Made by a program: the position numbers and the translations under genes
Notes under the pieces: model-generated
Database searches by the model: none
Told to the model about the DNA's origin: nothing
Seen by the model: only the letters and a program-made list of their open reading frames with translations
Shown: piece by piece, positions 1-6,144 of the stretch
Numbering within the stretch: position 1 is the stretch's first letter
How the letters are laid out: each line of letters opens with the position of its first letter
Assembly (NCBI GenBank): GCA_003353825.1
Contig: PIVW01000287.1
Coordinates: 1-7,559 of the forward strand
Length of the DNA: 7,559 bases
Direction: 5' to 3'
Source: Chloroflexota bacterium
GTDB taxonomy: Bacteria > Chloroflexota > Anaerolineae > J102

Positions 1-119
1 TGCATTGGTCAGTATCTCAGCGATCTCTGCATCCGGCGCTGCCGGTACACCTTGGCCATCGTTGTTCATCGTGGTCACTGTGCCGCAGAAGAACACGCAA
101 AGGAAGTTGTCCGGGTCGC
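1..119. repeat. 119-bp terminal direct repeat, left copy
   Basis: This segment is identical, base for base, to 7441-7559. It lies inside the coding sequence of the binding lipoprotein and encodes part of its DppA-like domain. A perfect overlap of odd length at the two ends of a contig is what a de Bruijn assembler leaves when a path closes on itself. A k-mer of 119 is, to my knowledge, a default step in MEGAHIT. It is best read as a circularisation overlap, not as a biological repeat; the unique length is then 7440 bp. Confidence 0.95.
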
Positions 120-2250
120 CATTATCGCCAACCCAACCCAGCATGTACAGATCGTGCTTGGTGCCGTCTGATTGCAGATCGTCCAAGTACGGGCTTGGCC
201 AGGCAGGTGACTGAATCTCGGCGTTGATGCCGATTTCAGAGAGATAGGCCTGGATGAACTCGCCTGTGGGCTGAGGCTGCGGGTAGTACGCTCGCGAGAC
301 CGGCATTACGTAGAAGGAGACAGGATCGGGGATTTCCACACCCTCGTCGATGGCCGCTTGCAGGTATTGCATAGCCATATCTGGGTCGTAGGGGTAATCG
401 ACAATTTCCTCGTTGTAACCCCACAAGCTGGGCGGTTGGAATTGGCTGGCTGTCTCGGCGTCACCCGGATAGAGCGAGTCGATGATCGCCTGCTTGTCTA
501 TGGCATGGGCGATGGCCAGACGCACGTTTTCATTCTGCAGCCACTCATTGGCATGGTTAAAGCCAAGGTAACCGACGTTGAAGGCGGGGTTGTATACTAC
601 TGCCAGGTTGGGATCTTCCAGAGCGACGGCGATGTCATCAGGACCGGGGCTGGCCCACAGGCTGAGCATGTCGATGTCTCCGGCCTGCAGCGCCAGGAAG
701 GCTGCTGTCGTATCGGGAATCACGCGGTATTCGATCTTGGCCAGACTGGGCATCTCTCCCCAGTAGCCGTCGTAACGGGCCAGTGTGAGATGATCTTCTT
801 TAGCCCAATCTTCCACCATGAAGGCTCCGGTGCCCACGCCAAAGGCTTCTACCGTGCCGTAATCCTCGCCGGCGGCCTCGATAGCAGTGGGGCTAGAGAA
901 GCGGAAGTTCTCCATCGCCAGAGTGTTCAGCAGGCTGGCATTGGGTACACTCAAGGTCAGCTTGACGGTCATGTCATCTACTTTTTCAATGGCAGAAACC
1001 ACGCTGCCGTCATCACCCTTGAAGCCCTGGAACATGTAGCCCCAATAGATGAATTTGTCAGCACCAAGATGGTTAGGATGTTCGGTATCCCACCAGCGTT
1101 CGAAATTGTAAATCACGGCGTCGGCATTGAAGGGTGTTCCATCATGGAAAGTGACGCCTTCGCGCAGTTTGAAGGTCCATTCCAAACCATCTTCGGAGGC
1201 TTCCCATTCGCTGGCCAGCACCGGAATCGGGGTGGTGGAGCCAGGCTCAAAGTCAGTGAAGCCCTGATAGATGTGGCTGGCGGGCGCCAAACTATTGGCG
1301 CTGGTCTCGACCGATGGATCGAGGCTGCCCGCATCCGCCGACTGGGCGAAGACAAGGGTCTCGCCTCCCATCACTACAGGCTCTTCTTCTGCCATTTCTT
1401 CTTCTGCCATTTCTTCTTCTACGCCGAACCACTTCTCGTTGATGGTGTCATACTCGCCTGAGGCACGTACGGCAGCAAGACCTTCGTTGATCGCTGCAAG
1501 CACTTCTGGTCTGTCCTTGTTTACGGCGATACCATAAAGCTCGTCAGTAAAGGGCTCGCCAACCAGGTGCGCTCCCATCTCGGGATTGGCCATGACGATA
1601 TCGGCGGCGGTGGGGCCATCGGTGATGACGGCGTCTACATCGCCACTATCGAGTGCTTCGAAAGCCAATGTGACTTCGTCGTAGCGGACCACGTCGGCAT
1701 CTGTATTGTCGGTCGCCCAGATGTCACCGGTAGTGCCCAACTGAACGCCAACACGCATACCGACCAGATCGTCGGGGCTCTCGACATCGCTGCCGATCTT
1801 GACTGCCAGAATCTGCCCGGCATTAAAGTAAGGATCGCTGAAATCAACGGTCTGTTGGCGCTCTTCGGTGATGGTAGCAGCAGAGGCGACGGCGTCAAAT
1901 TCGCCACTGGCCAAGGCGACGAAAATGCCATCCCAGCGAGTGTTGACGAATTCAACTTCGAAACCTGCGGCTTCAGCAATGGCATTGACAAGATCAATGT
2001 CAAAGCCGATCATATCACCGGAATCATCCACCGATTCGAATGGCGGATACTCGGCATTGGTACCGAGAACGATCTTCAATGCCTCTGGTTCGGGTTCAAG
2101 TATTGGCTCTGGTTCGGGCGCCGGTTCTTCAACAGCAGGCGCGGCCGGTTCGGGCGTAGCTTCGGGTGCTGCACCTCCGCCGCAGGCTGCCAATGCGAGA
2201 GCAAACACGGCAAAAAGTGTAAACAAGATAAATAGACGATGCTTTTGCAT
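1..2250 (-). CDS. Fused two-domain substrate-binding lipoprotein (SBP family 3 + family 5), first 750 of 810 residues
   Basis: This gene encodes an ABC-transporter binding protein predicted to be anchored outside the membrane. The ATG at 2250 has a strong Shine-Dalgarno 8 nt upstream. Residues 1-22 form a lipoprotein signal peptide ending in the lipobox LAAC (Cys23). A Pro/Glu/Ala linker follows to about residue 56. Residues 57-276 are a complete family-3 amino-acid-binding domain: the stretch ATITEERQQTVDFSDPY holds the expected carboxylate-binding Arg131, GVQLGTTGD lies at 168-176, Asp211 is a likely amino-group ligand, and the domain ends in the typical EKWFG. An acidic repeat linker spans 277-290. 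From about 293 a family-5 peptide-binding domain begins (SLDPS, TFKLREGVTFHDG) and carries the DppA-like GWVGDNGDPDNF at 705-716, whose Asp would bind a peptide N-terminus. The frame is open to base 1 and continues at 7440. A family 3 plus family 5 fusion is unusual, and a chimeric origin is possible. Confidence 0.85.
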   Translation of the reverse strand, partial: MQKHRLFILFTLFAVFALALAACGGGAAPEATPEPAAPAVEEPAPEPEPILEPEPEALKIVLGTNAEYPPFESVDDSGDMIGFDIDLVNAIAEAAGFEVEFVNTRWDGIFVALASGEFDAVASAATITEERQQTVDFSDPYFNAGQILAVKIGSDVESPDDLVGMRVGVQLGTTGDIWATDNTDADVVRYDEVTLAFEALDSGDVDAVITDGPTAADIVMANPEMGAHLVGEPFTDELYGIAVNKDRPEVLAAINEGLAAVRASGEYDTINEKWFGVEEEMAEEEMAEEEPVVMGGETLVFAQSADAGSLDPSVETSANSLAPASHIYQGFTDFEPGSTTPIPVLASEWEASEDGLEWTFKLREGVTFHDGTPFNADAVIYNFERWWDTEHPNHLGADKFIYWGYMFQGFKGDDGSVVSAIEKVDDMTVKLTLSVPNASLLNTLAMENFRFSSPTAIEAAGEDYGTVEAFGVGTGAFMVEDWAKEDHLTLARYDGYWGEMPSLAKIEYRVIPDTTAAFLALQAGDIDMLSLWASPGPDDIAVALEDPNLAVVYNPAFNVGYLGFNHANEWLQNENVRLAIAHAIDKQAIIDSLYPGDAETASQFQPPSLWGYNEEIVDYPYDPDMAMQYLQAAIDEGVEIPDPVSFYVMPVSRAYYPQPQPTGEFIQAYLSEIGINAEIQSPAWPSPYLDDLQSDGTKHDLYMLGWVGDNGDPDNFLCVFFCGTVTTMNNDGQGVPAAPDAEIAEILTNA
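1391..1420 (-). repeat. Tandem 15-bp repeat coding the acidic inter-domain linker
   Basis: Two perfect copies of a 15-bp unit (plus strand gccatttcttcttct, 1391-1405 and 1406-1420) are preceded by a partial third copy at 1382-1390. On the coding strand they encode the EEEMAEEEMAEEE linker between the family-3 and family-5 domains. In ordinary Chloroflexota peptide-binding lipoproteins, acidic linkers of this sort follow the lipobox cysteine; that is my recollection of the family. The repeat is therefore the natural N-terminal edge of the family-5 protein and a plausible breakpoint for the fusion. Confidence 0.85.
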
Positions 2251-2258
2251 CTGATTCT

Positions 2259-2264
2259 CCTCCT
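2259..2264 (-). promoter_or_regulatory. Strong ribosome binding site of the fused lipoprotein
   Basis: The minus strand reads AGGAGG with an 8-nt spacer before the ATG at 2250. It is a full-length match to the anti-Shine-Dalgarno and fixes this start. None of the downstream genes has a site this strong, which suits the usual need for more binding protein than permease. Confidence 0.85.
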
Positions 2265-2485
2265 ATGAGAGAACGTGAATGAAAGAACGGGTGCGATTAG
2301 CGTATTTGTTATTTCATCGAGACGCCAATGCCCCTGATCAATAGCTGAATCACAGAATCCTTTTGGTTGGCGCCTCCCTGTTAACGTCGAAAAGTGTGCT
2401 GGTTATCATTCTGGTAGCTGTGGTTCCAGAGGGTCGGACAGTCAAATCAAGGTATACCTGTACCTGTCGTATGCGAGCAAAAAGT

Positions 2486-2560
2486 TATAATCGCACAAGT
2501 GAAAGTCTCTGCCCAGCGAAATCTGGAGCACAGATTCTCAAATAGAGCCTTGCGATTATA
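2486..2560. repeat. 10-bp perfect inverted repeat, one arm on the -10 box
   Basis: The plus strand carries tataatcgca at 2486-2495 and its exact reverse complement tgcgattata at 2551-2560, with 55 bp between the arms. The right arm contains the whole -10 hexamer of the operon promoter. The left arm would lie in the transcribed leader. Because the right arm is upstream of the expected start site, the pair cannot fold in the RNA and would have to act in DNA, for example as two protein sites about 65 bp apart. No regulator gene is present in the window. Chance occurrence is not excluded. Confidence 0.5.
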
Positions 2561-2584
2561 GGAGGATAGCCCAGGCTTTGTCAA
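2555..2584 (-). promoter_or_regulatory. Consensus sigma-70-type promoter of the operon
   Basis: On the minus strand a perfect TTGACA (-35, bases 2584-2579) is followed after 18 bp by a perfect TATAAT (-10, bases 2560-2555). Transcription should begin near 2548, pointing at the lipoprotein gene, and would leave a leader of about 300 nt. It lies about 120 bp past the stop codon of the aminotransferase, so it is the only strong promoter seen in the circle and could drive all five genes. Both hexamers match consensus exactly; the 18-bp spacer is one base longer than the optimum. Confidence 0.8.
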
Positions 2585-2706
2585 AATACCCAAGAAAGGA
2601 AGATTCCATACTTTTTTCGTATAGCTAAACCTAAACGGAGAGTTTCGTCAGCGAATTTTTAGGGTGGCGGACTACGTTGCTTGGTAGAACGACTCGGCGT
2701 CATGCT

Positions 2707-3606
2707 CTAAAAAGGCAACGGCTCACCCTCGGTAGCGACGTGCCGGGCGAAGAGGGCTTGCAGCCTCTGGGTGATCTCGCCAGTTCCCACCGTGCCGATG
2801 CTGCGCCCATCGACCTCAATGACTGGAACCAACTCGCCCACCGTACCGGTGACAAACATCTCGTCTGCCGTGTAAATTTCGCTGACGGAGAGATTTTTCT
2901 CGTGAATCGGTATGTCCGCTGATTCAGCGATCTCGATCACGAGACCGCGGGTGATTCCGGGCAGGCAACTATCAGCATGGGGGGTGTACACGATGCCCTG
3001 ATTGATGATAAACACATTGGTAGCGTTTGTCTCTGAAACGAATCCGGCAAGATCAAGCATGAGGGCGTCATCGACACCTGCAACGTTCGCTTCGATCTTC
3101 GCCAGGATGTTGTTAATCAGATTGGTGTGGTGGATTTTGGAATCGATGCACTGTGGGTTATTGCGGCGGATTGAAGCCGTGATCAGTCGGATACCCTGTT
3201 TATCGTAGATAGGGGTTTTCCATTCGGGCAAGACGATCAGGCAGGGGCCGAACTTATTTAAGCGGGGATCCATGCCAGAGATGGTCTTCCTCCCACGGGT
3301 AAGCGTCAACCTAATCCAAACGCCATCCCGCATATCGTTTACGCGCAATGTATCGAATATCGCCTGCTTGACCTCATCTTTGCTGGGCAGATTAGCGTAG
3401 GCCATGGCATGTGCAGATGCAAAAAGCCTCTCGAGATGCGCATCCAACTGAAAAATGCGGCCATCGTAAATGCGCAAGCCCTCCCACACTGCGTCACCGC
3501 CTTGCACAGAACTATCCAATACCGAGACCTTCGCTTCATCACGCGGCACGAGGTCGCCACAGACGTTGACAATCACATTCTCATTTCGAGGGTCTACTAC
3601 CAGCAT
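2707..3606 (-). CDS. Fold-type IV PLP aminotransferase (branched-chain / D-amino-acid aminotransferase-like)
   Basis: This is a predicted cytoplasmic aminotransferase of 299 residues, the normal length for class IV enzymes (IlvE, D-amino-acid transaminase, aminodeoxychorismate lyase). The N-terminal segment VLDSSVQGGDAVWEGLRI (29-46) corresponds to the family's substrate-side loop. The catalytic Schiff-base lysine is expected to be Lys157 in DSKIHHTNLINNILA. Glu192 in VSETNATNVFI contacts the pyridine nitrogen in this fold, and LPGITR (215-220) with TGT (253-255) fits the phosphate-binding parts. Substrate cannot be fixed from motifs alone; the residues look more like branched-chain or D-amino-acid enzymes than PabC. 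The start at 3606 is supported by AGGAG at 3613-3617, 6 nt upstream. It is the last gene of the operon, 198 bp after the amidohydrolase, and fits the removal of amino groups from imported, hydrolysed peptides. Confidence 0.85.
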   Translation of the reverse strand: MLVVDPRNENVIVNVCGDLVPRDEAKVSVLDSSVQGGDAVWEGLRIYDGRIFQLDAHLERLFASAHAMAYANLPSKDEVKQAIFDTLRVNDMRDGVWIRLTLTRGRKTISGMDPRLNKFGPCLIVLPEWKTPIYDKQGIRLITASIRRNNPQCIDSKIHHTNLINNILAKIEANVAGVDDALMLDLAGFVSETNATNVFIINQGIVYTPHADSCLPGITRGLVIEIAESADIPIHEKNLSVSEIYTADEMFVTGTVGELVPVIEVDGRSIGTVGTGEITQRLQALFARHVATEGEPLPF

Positions 3607-3612
3607 GTTTTA

Positions 3613-3617
3613 CTCCT
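3613..3617 (-). promoter_or_regulatory. Ribosome binding site of the aminotransferase
   Basis: The minus strand reads AGGAG with a 6-nt spacer to the ATG at 3606. It supports this start and means the gene is translated independently of the amidohydrolase that ends 198 bp upstream. Confidence 0.75.
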
Positions 3618-3804
3618 GCAAATCGATTTTAGAAAGATGAGAATTCGTACAACATAATGGCATACTAGGATTTCGGGGGTCGCAGGAAAACAGTTGTTGT
3701 GTTGTGCGTGTTGCGTGATGTTTGTGCTAACGAAGGGCACTTTTCTACAAGGGGCCACGCAATTTCCGAAAGAGTCACCTTCCATCAGAACGATGCCGAA
3801 TTTC

Positions 3805-5058
3805 CTATTCTGTGAGATGGGCGAAGGGGTTGGACACGTCAGGGACAATGACTGCACCGCGATAGCTTGATGCCGCGTCTTGGTCGTAGACGATGCGCCC
3901 CTCGCGCAGCACCAGTTTTACATTGCGGATGGCAGAGATATCCGCCAGCACGTCTCCTCGCACGATCAAAATATCTGCCAGTTTACCCACTTCCAATGTG
4001 CCGATCTGATCTTCAAGTTGGCACACCTTAGCCGACACCCTGGTAGCCGACTCAATAGCTTGCAACGGACTCATGCCGTATTCAACCCATAATTCCAGTT
4101 CGAGGGCGACATCGCCGAGGGGATGGTGTAAGGCCACGGCATCGGTGCCCAATGCAATCCTCACACCCGCGGCCAATGCCTGTCGGAAGCTTTTTTCGTG
4201 GGCGGCGACGACGCTCCTGGCCTTGAGAATGCGGAACGCGGGAACCATGTCATACACTCCCGCCTCGATGATACGATGATAGACGGAAAGTGTGGGCGAG
4301 AGAGCGACGTCACGCTCCACCATCATAGCGATGGTCTCGTCATCCATGTACACACCATGCTCTATGCAATCCACGCCCGCTTCAATGGCGCTCTTGATGC
4401 CGATGGTAGCATGGGCATGAGCGGTTGTCGTTTTGTCCACCTTGCGCGCCTCGATCACCCCGGCCCGCATCTCTTCCACGCTGAGTTGGGGATACCGGGG
4501 CAATTCGTTCCCGGCCGTGCCCACCCCGCCGGTCGCCATCAGTTTAATAACATCAGCCCCTTTTTTGAGTTGGAGTCGAGCCGCCTTCATCACCTCGATT
4601 GCTCCGTCCGCCTCTATGGCGCCACTAGACCAGCCATGCCCGCCCGTCATGGTGAGGCCTTGACCTGCAACCAACAGCCGTGGGCCGACAATCCACCCGT
4701 ATTCGACACCCTGTTTCAGAGCGAAGATGGCATCGTACGCTGATGCCAGATCACGTAAGGTGGTCACGCCGCCGCGCAGGGCGCAATGCAGATAATGGGT
4801 CGCCCACACGGTCGCCGCCGCCTCAGAAAAACCCACTTCGTTCGGATACATGAACACATGAACATGCACGTCGATCAGGCCAGGCAGTACGGTGCATCCC
4901 GAAGTATCGACAATTTCGGCTCCTGACGGTATCTCTCCATATTCAGCAGCTGTTCCCACACTGACGATGCGATTCCCAACGATTTCTACGATCCCCTGCT
5001 TGATGGGGGCCTGGCCATTGGCGGGGATGATGGTGTCGGCAAGAATAAATGTTTGCAT
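3805..5058 (-). CDS. Metal-dependent amidohydrolase, Xaa-dipeptidase / imidazolonepropionase-like
   Basis: This is a cytoplasmic amidohydrolase-superfamily enzyme of 417 residues with no signal peptide. The ligand set of a binuclear TIM-barrel site is complete: the HxH pair His65/His67 in DVHVH, a probable carbamylated Lys172 in VIKLMATGG, His214/His216 in TTAHAHA, His234 in IEHG and Asp306 in LGTDA. The small beta-sandwich is formed by the N-terminal 55 residues and the C-terminal segment (VGKLADILIV, LVLREGRIV). TGGHG at 138-142 is typical of the subgroup with characterised Xaa-Arg/Xaa-Pro dipeptidases, often annotated as imidazolonepropionase-like. Placement beside a DppBC transporter favours cleavage of imported dipeptides or N-acyl amino acids; the exact substrate is inference. 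It starts 141 bp after dppC, behind a small inverted repeat, with only a weak Shine-Dalgarno. The next gene is the aminotransferase. Confidence 0.85.
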   Translation of the reverse strand: MQTFILADTIIPANGQAPIKQGIVEIVGNRIVSVGTAAEYGEIPSGAEIVDTSGCTVLPGLIDVHVHVFMYPNEVGFSEAAATVWATHYLHCALRGGVTTLRDLASAYDAIFALKQGVEYGWIVGPRLLVAGQGLTMTGGHGWSSGAIEADGAIEVMKAARLQLKKGADVIKLMATGGVGTAGNELPRYPQLSVEEMRAGVIEARKVDKTTTAHAHATIGIKSAIEAGVDCIEHGVYMDDETIAMMVERDVALSPTLSVYHRIIEAGVYDMVPAFRILKARSVVAAHEKSFRQALAAGVRIALGTDAVALHHPLGDVALELELWVEYGMSPLQAIESATRVSAKVCQLEDQIGTLEVGKLADILIVRGDVLADISAIRNVKLVLREGRIVYDQDAASSYRGAVIVPDVSNPFAHLTE

Positions 5059-5071
5059 AGTTTACAATCTC

Positions 5072-5090
5072 TATCCTGTAAATCAGGATA
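5072..5090 (-). promoter_or_regulatory. 7-bp inverted repeat just upstream of the amidohydrolase start
   Basis: TATCCTG and CAGGATA form a perfect 7-bp inverted repeat around a 5-nt loop, 13 nt before the ATG at 5058. On the message the 3' arm carries the AGGA that is the nearest purine-rich match to a Shine-Dalgarno, so folding could limit ribosome access. It could equally be an operator or chance. There is no T-run after it, so it is not a terminator. Confidence 0.4.
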
Positions 5091-5172
5091 CCAGGAGACC
5101 GGAAAACTTGGTTTGTCGGCGTCAAATGAAAATCGTAGCAGCCAATCTTGGCCTACTGGTTTGCTGAGTCCC

Positions 5173-5186
5173 GGTCTACGGTCTAC
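5173..5186. repeat. Tandem 7-bp repeat in the dppC-amidohydrolase gap
   Basis: Two perfect copies of ggtctac stand head to tail within the 141-bp gap between dppC and the amidohydrolase. The repeat is short and has no obvious role; it may be a simple slippage product. Confidence 0.5.
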
Positions 5187-5199
5187 CCCCTCCCAAAAG

Positions 5200-6141
5200 C
5201 TATCGATTTTTCATGCGCGGGTCTAAGGCATCGCGCAAGCCATCGCCGAAAAGATTGAACCCCAAAACCAGAAACATGATGGCAATGCCGGGAAAGAGAA
5301 CCATCCAGGGAGAGGTGAACATATGGCTCTTGTTGCGGCTTAGCAGCAGGCCCCATTCTGGTGTGGGGGGCTGTGCGCCCAGACCGAGGAAACCGAGGGC
5401 GGCCGCGTCGAGGATAGCGGTGGCGATGCCCAAGGTGGCGGCGACGATGATCGGCGATAAGGTATTGGGCATGATGTGTCGCCCCAAAATACGTCCGGAA
5501 CTGGCGCCGATGGTGCGGGCGGCCAACACATAGTCTCTACCACGCTCTCCCAAAACGGTTGATCGAGTAATGCGGGCAAAGGCAGGGATGGCGACGATAC
5601 CAACCGCTATCATGGCGTTGAACAGGCCCGGCCCAATGGCGACAACGATGACCAATGCCAACAAAATCGTGGGAAAAGCCAACATAATATCCATGAGACG
5701 CATGATGACGTTATCTAATAAGCCGCCTGTAAATCCCGATATCGCCCCCAAGGAGGCTCCCAGCGCAATGGCGAACCCCACAGCAAACACGCCTACGAGC
5801 AAAGAAACGCGAGATCCATACATGATCAGGCTCAGCATATCGCGTCCCAGATCGTCGGTTCCCATGGGATGTTCGAGAGACGGGGGCTGTTTGCGATCGG
5901 CAGGGTGGACCCGGAAGACGCCATTTTCATTGGGGTGTTCACTGGCGAGTACGGGGGCAAACACCGCCATCAGAAAAACGATGCCGACGATCACCATGCC
6001 TACGATAGCTAGCTTGCTACGGAACAGGCGACGCAAGGCATCGGCCCAGGGCGAACGCGGTGCATGTCGACCAGCCAGATCGGCCGAAAGATCGAGAAGC
6101 TCAGCTTCCGGGCGCGTTTCTTCTGCTTGTACGGTGGTCAT
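5200..6141 (-). CDS. dppC: Peptide ABC transporter permease, DppC/OppC type
   Basis: This is the second membrane subunit of a dipeptide/oligopeptide importer, 313 residues. A cytoplasmic N-terminal tail of about 40 residues is followed by the first membrane helix (about 46-66) and then the OppC-family signature HPMGTDDLGRDMLS (91-104) on the outer loop. Five more hydrophobic segments follow from about residue 110. The cytoplasmic EAA loop, which docks on the ATPase, is recognisable at about 204-230 (YVLAARTIGAS, then HIMPNTLSP). The C-terminus FGDGLRDALDPR is diagnostic of the family. The ATG lies only 3 bp past the dppB stop codon and has no clear ribosome site, so translational coupling to dppB is likely. 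It pairs with DppB to form the channel. Its ATPase partners are not in the window. Confidence 0.93.
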   Translation of the reverse strand: MTTVQAEETRPEAELLDLSADLAGRHAPRSPWADALRRLFRSKLAIVGMVIVGIVFLMAVFAPVLASEHPNENGVFRVHPADRKQPPSLEHPMGTDDLGRDMLSLIMYGSRVSLLVGVFAVGFAIALGASLGAISGFTGGLLDNVIMRLMDIMLAFPTILLALVIVVAIGPGLFNAMIAVGIVAIPAFARITRSTVLGERGRDYVLAARTIGASSGRILGRHIMPNTLSPIIVAATLGIATAILDAAALGFLGLGAQPPTPEWGLLLSRNKSHMFTSPWMVLFPGIAIMFLVLGFNLFGDGLRDALDPRMKNR

Positions 6142-6144
6142 AAG

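Larger units (their letters stand above)
2251..2706 (-). other. 456-bp intergenic region: promoter plus a leader of about 300 nt, no recognised gene
   Basis: This is the only gene-free stretch above 300 bp. The part at 2585-2706, after the aminotransferase, shows no convincing GC-rich hairpin with a T-run. The promoter sits at 2555-2584. The leader (about 2548-2251) contains a palindrome, AGGTATACCT, at 2450-2459, and a possible 19-codon reading frame (ATG at 2409, TGA at 2352-2350, starting MITSTLFDVN) without a clear ribosome site. I looked for T-box, SAM, lysine and glycine riboswitch signature segments and recognised none. The plus-strand frame at 2363-2545 has no family resemblance and is probably noncoding. 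Confidence 0.6.

Noticed and set aside
1393..1410. Internal ATG codons in the acidic linker as separate starts for the family-5 domain
   Set aside because: They are preceded only by GAA repeats, and a product starting there would lack a signal peptide and be useless as an external binding protein.
358..1461. A 367-codon plus-strand open frame
   Set aside because: It lies opposite the binding lipoprotein, whose motifs, signal peptide and ribosome site are clear. The plus-strand product resembles no family and is a shadow of that gene's codon bias.
1567..2235. A 222-codon plus-strand open frame over the family-3 domain
   Set aside because: It is antisense to the lipobox, linker and amino-acid-binding motifs, and its low-complexity C-terminus is simply the complement of the Pro/Glu linker.
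2350..2409. A 19-codon minus-strand frame in the leader, possible leader peptide
   Set aside because: It has no convincing Shine-Dalgarno and no run of regulatory codons. Its length is within chance, so it is noted only as part of the leader.
2450..2459. Perfect palindrome AGGTATACCT in the leader, possible operator
   Set aside because: A 10-bp palindrome is expected by chance fairly often in a region this size, and it lies about 90 bp downstream of the expected transcription start.
2251..2560. T-box or other known amino-acid riboswitch in the leader
   Set aside because: The AGGGAGGCGCCAACC segment only loosely resembles a T-box antiterminator motif. The conserved tRNA-end-binding bulge sequence and a downstream terminator are missing.
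3662..3690. Possible promoter before the aminotransferase (TTTTCC, 17 bp, TAGTAT)
   Set aside because: The -35 matches consensus at only three positions and the -10 at four. This is too weak to call, although the 198-bp gap leaves room for one.
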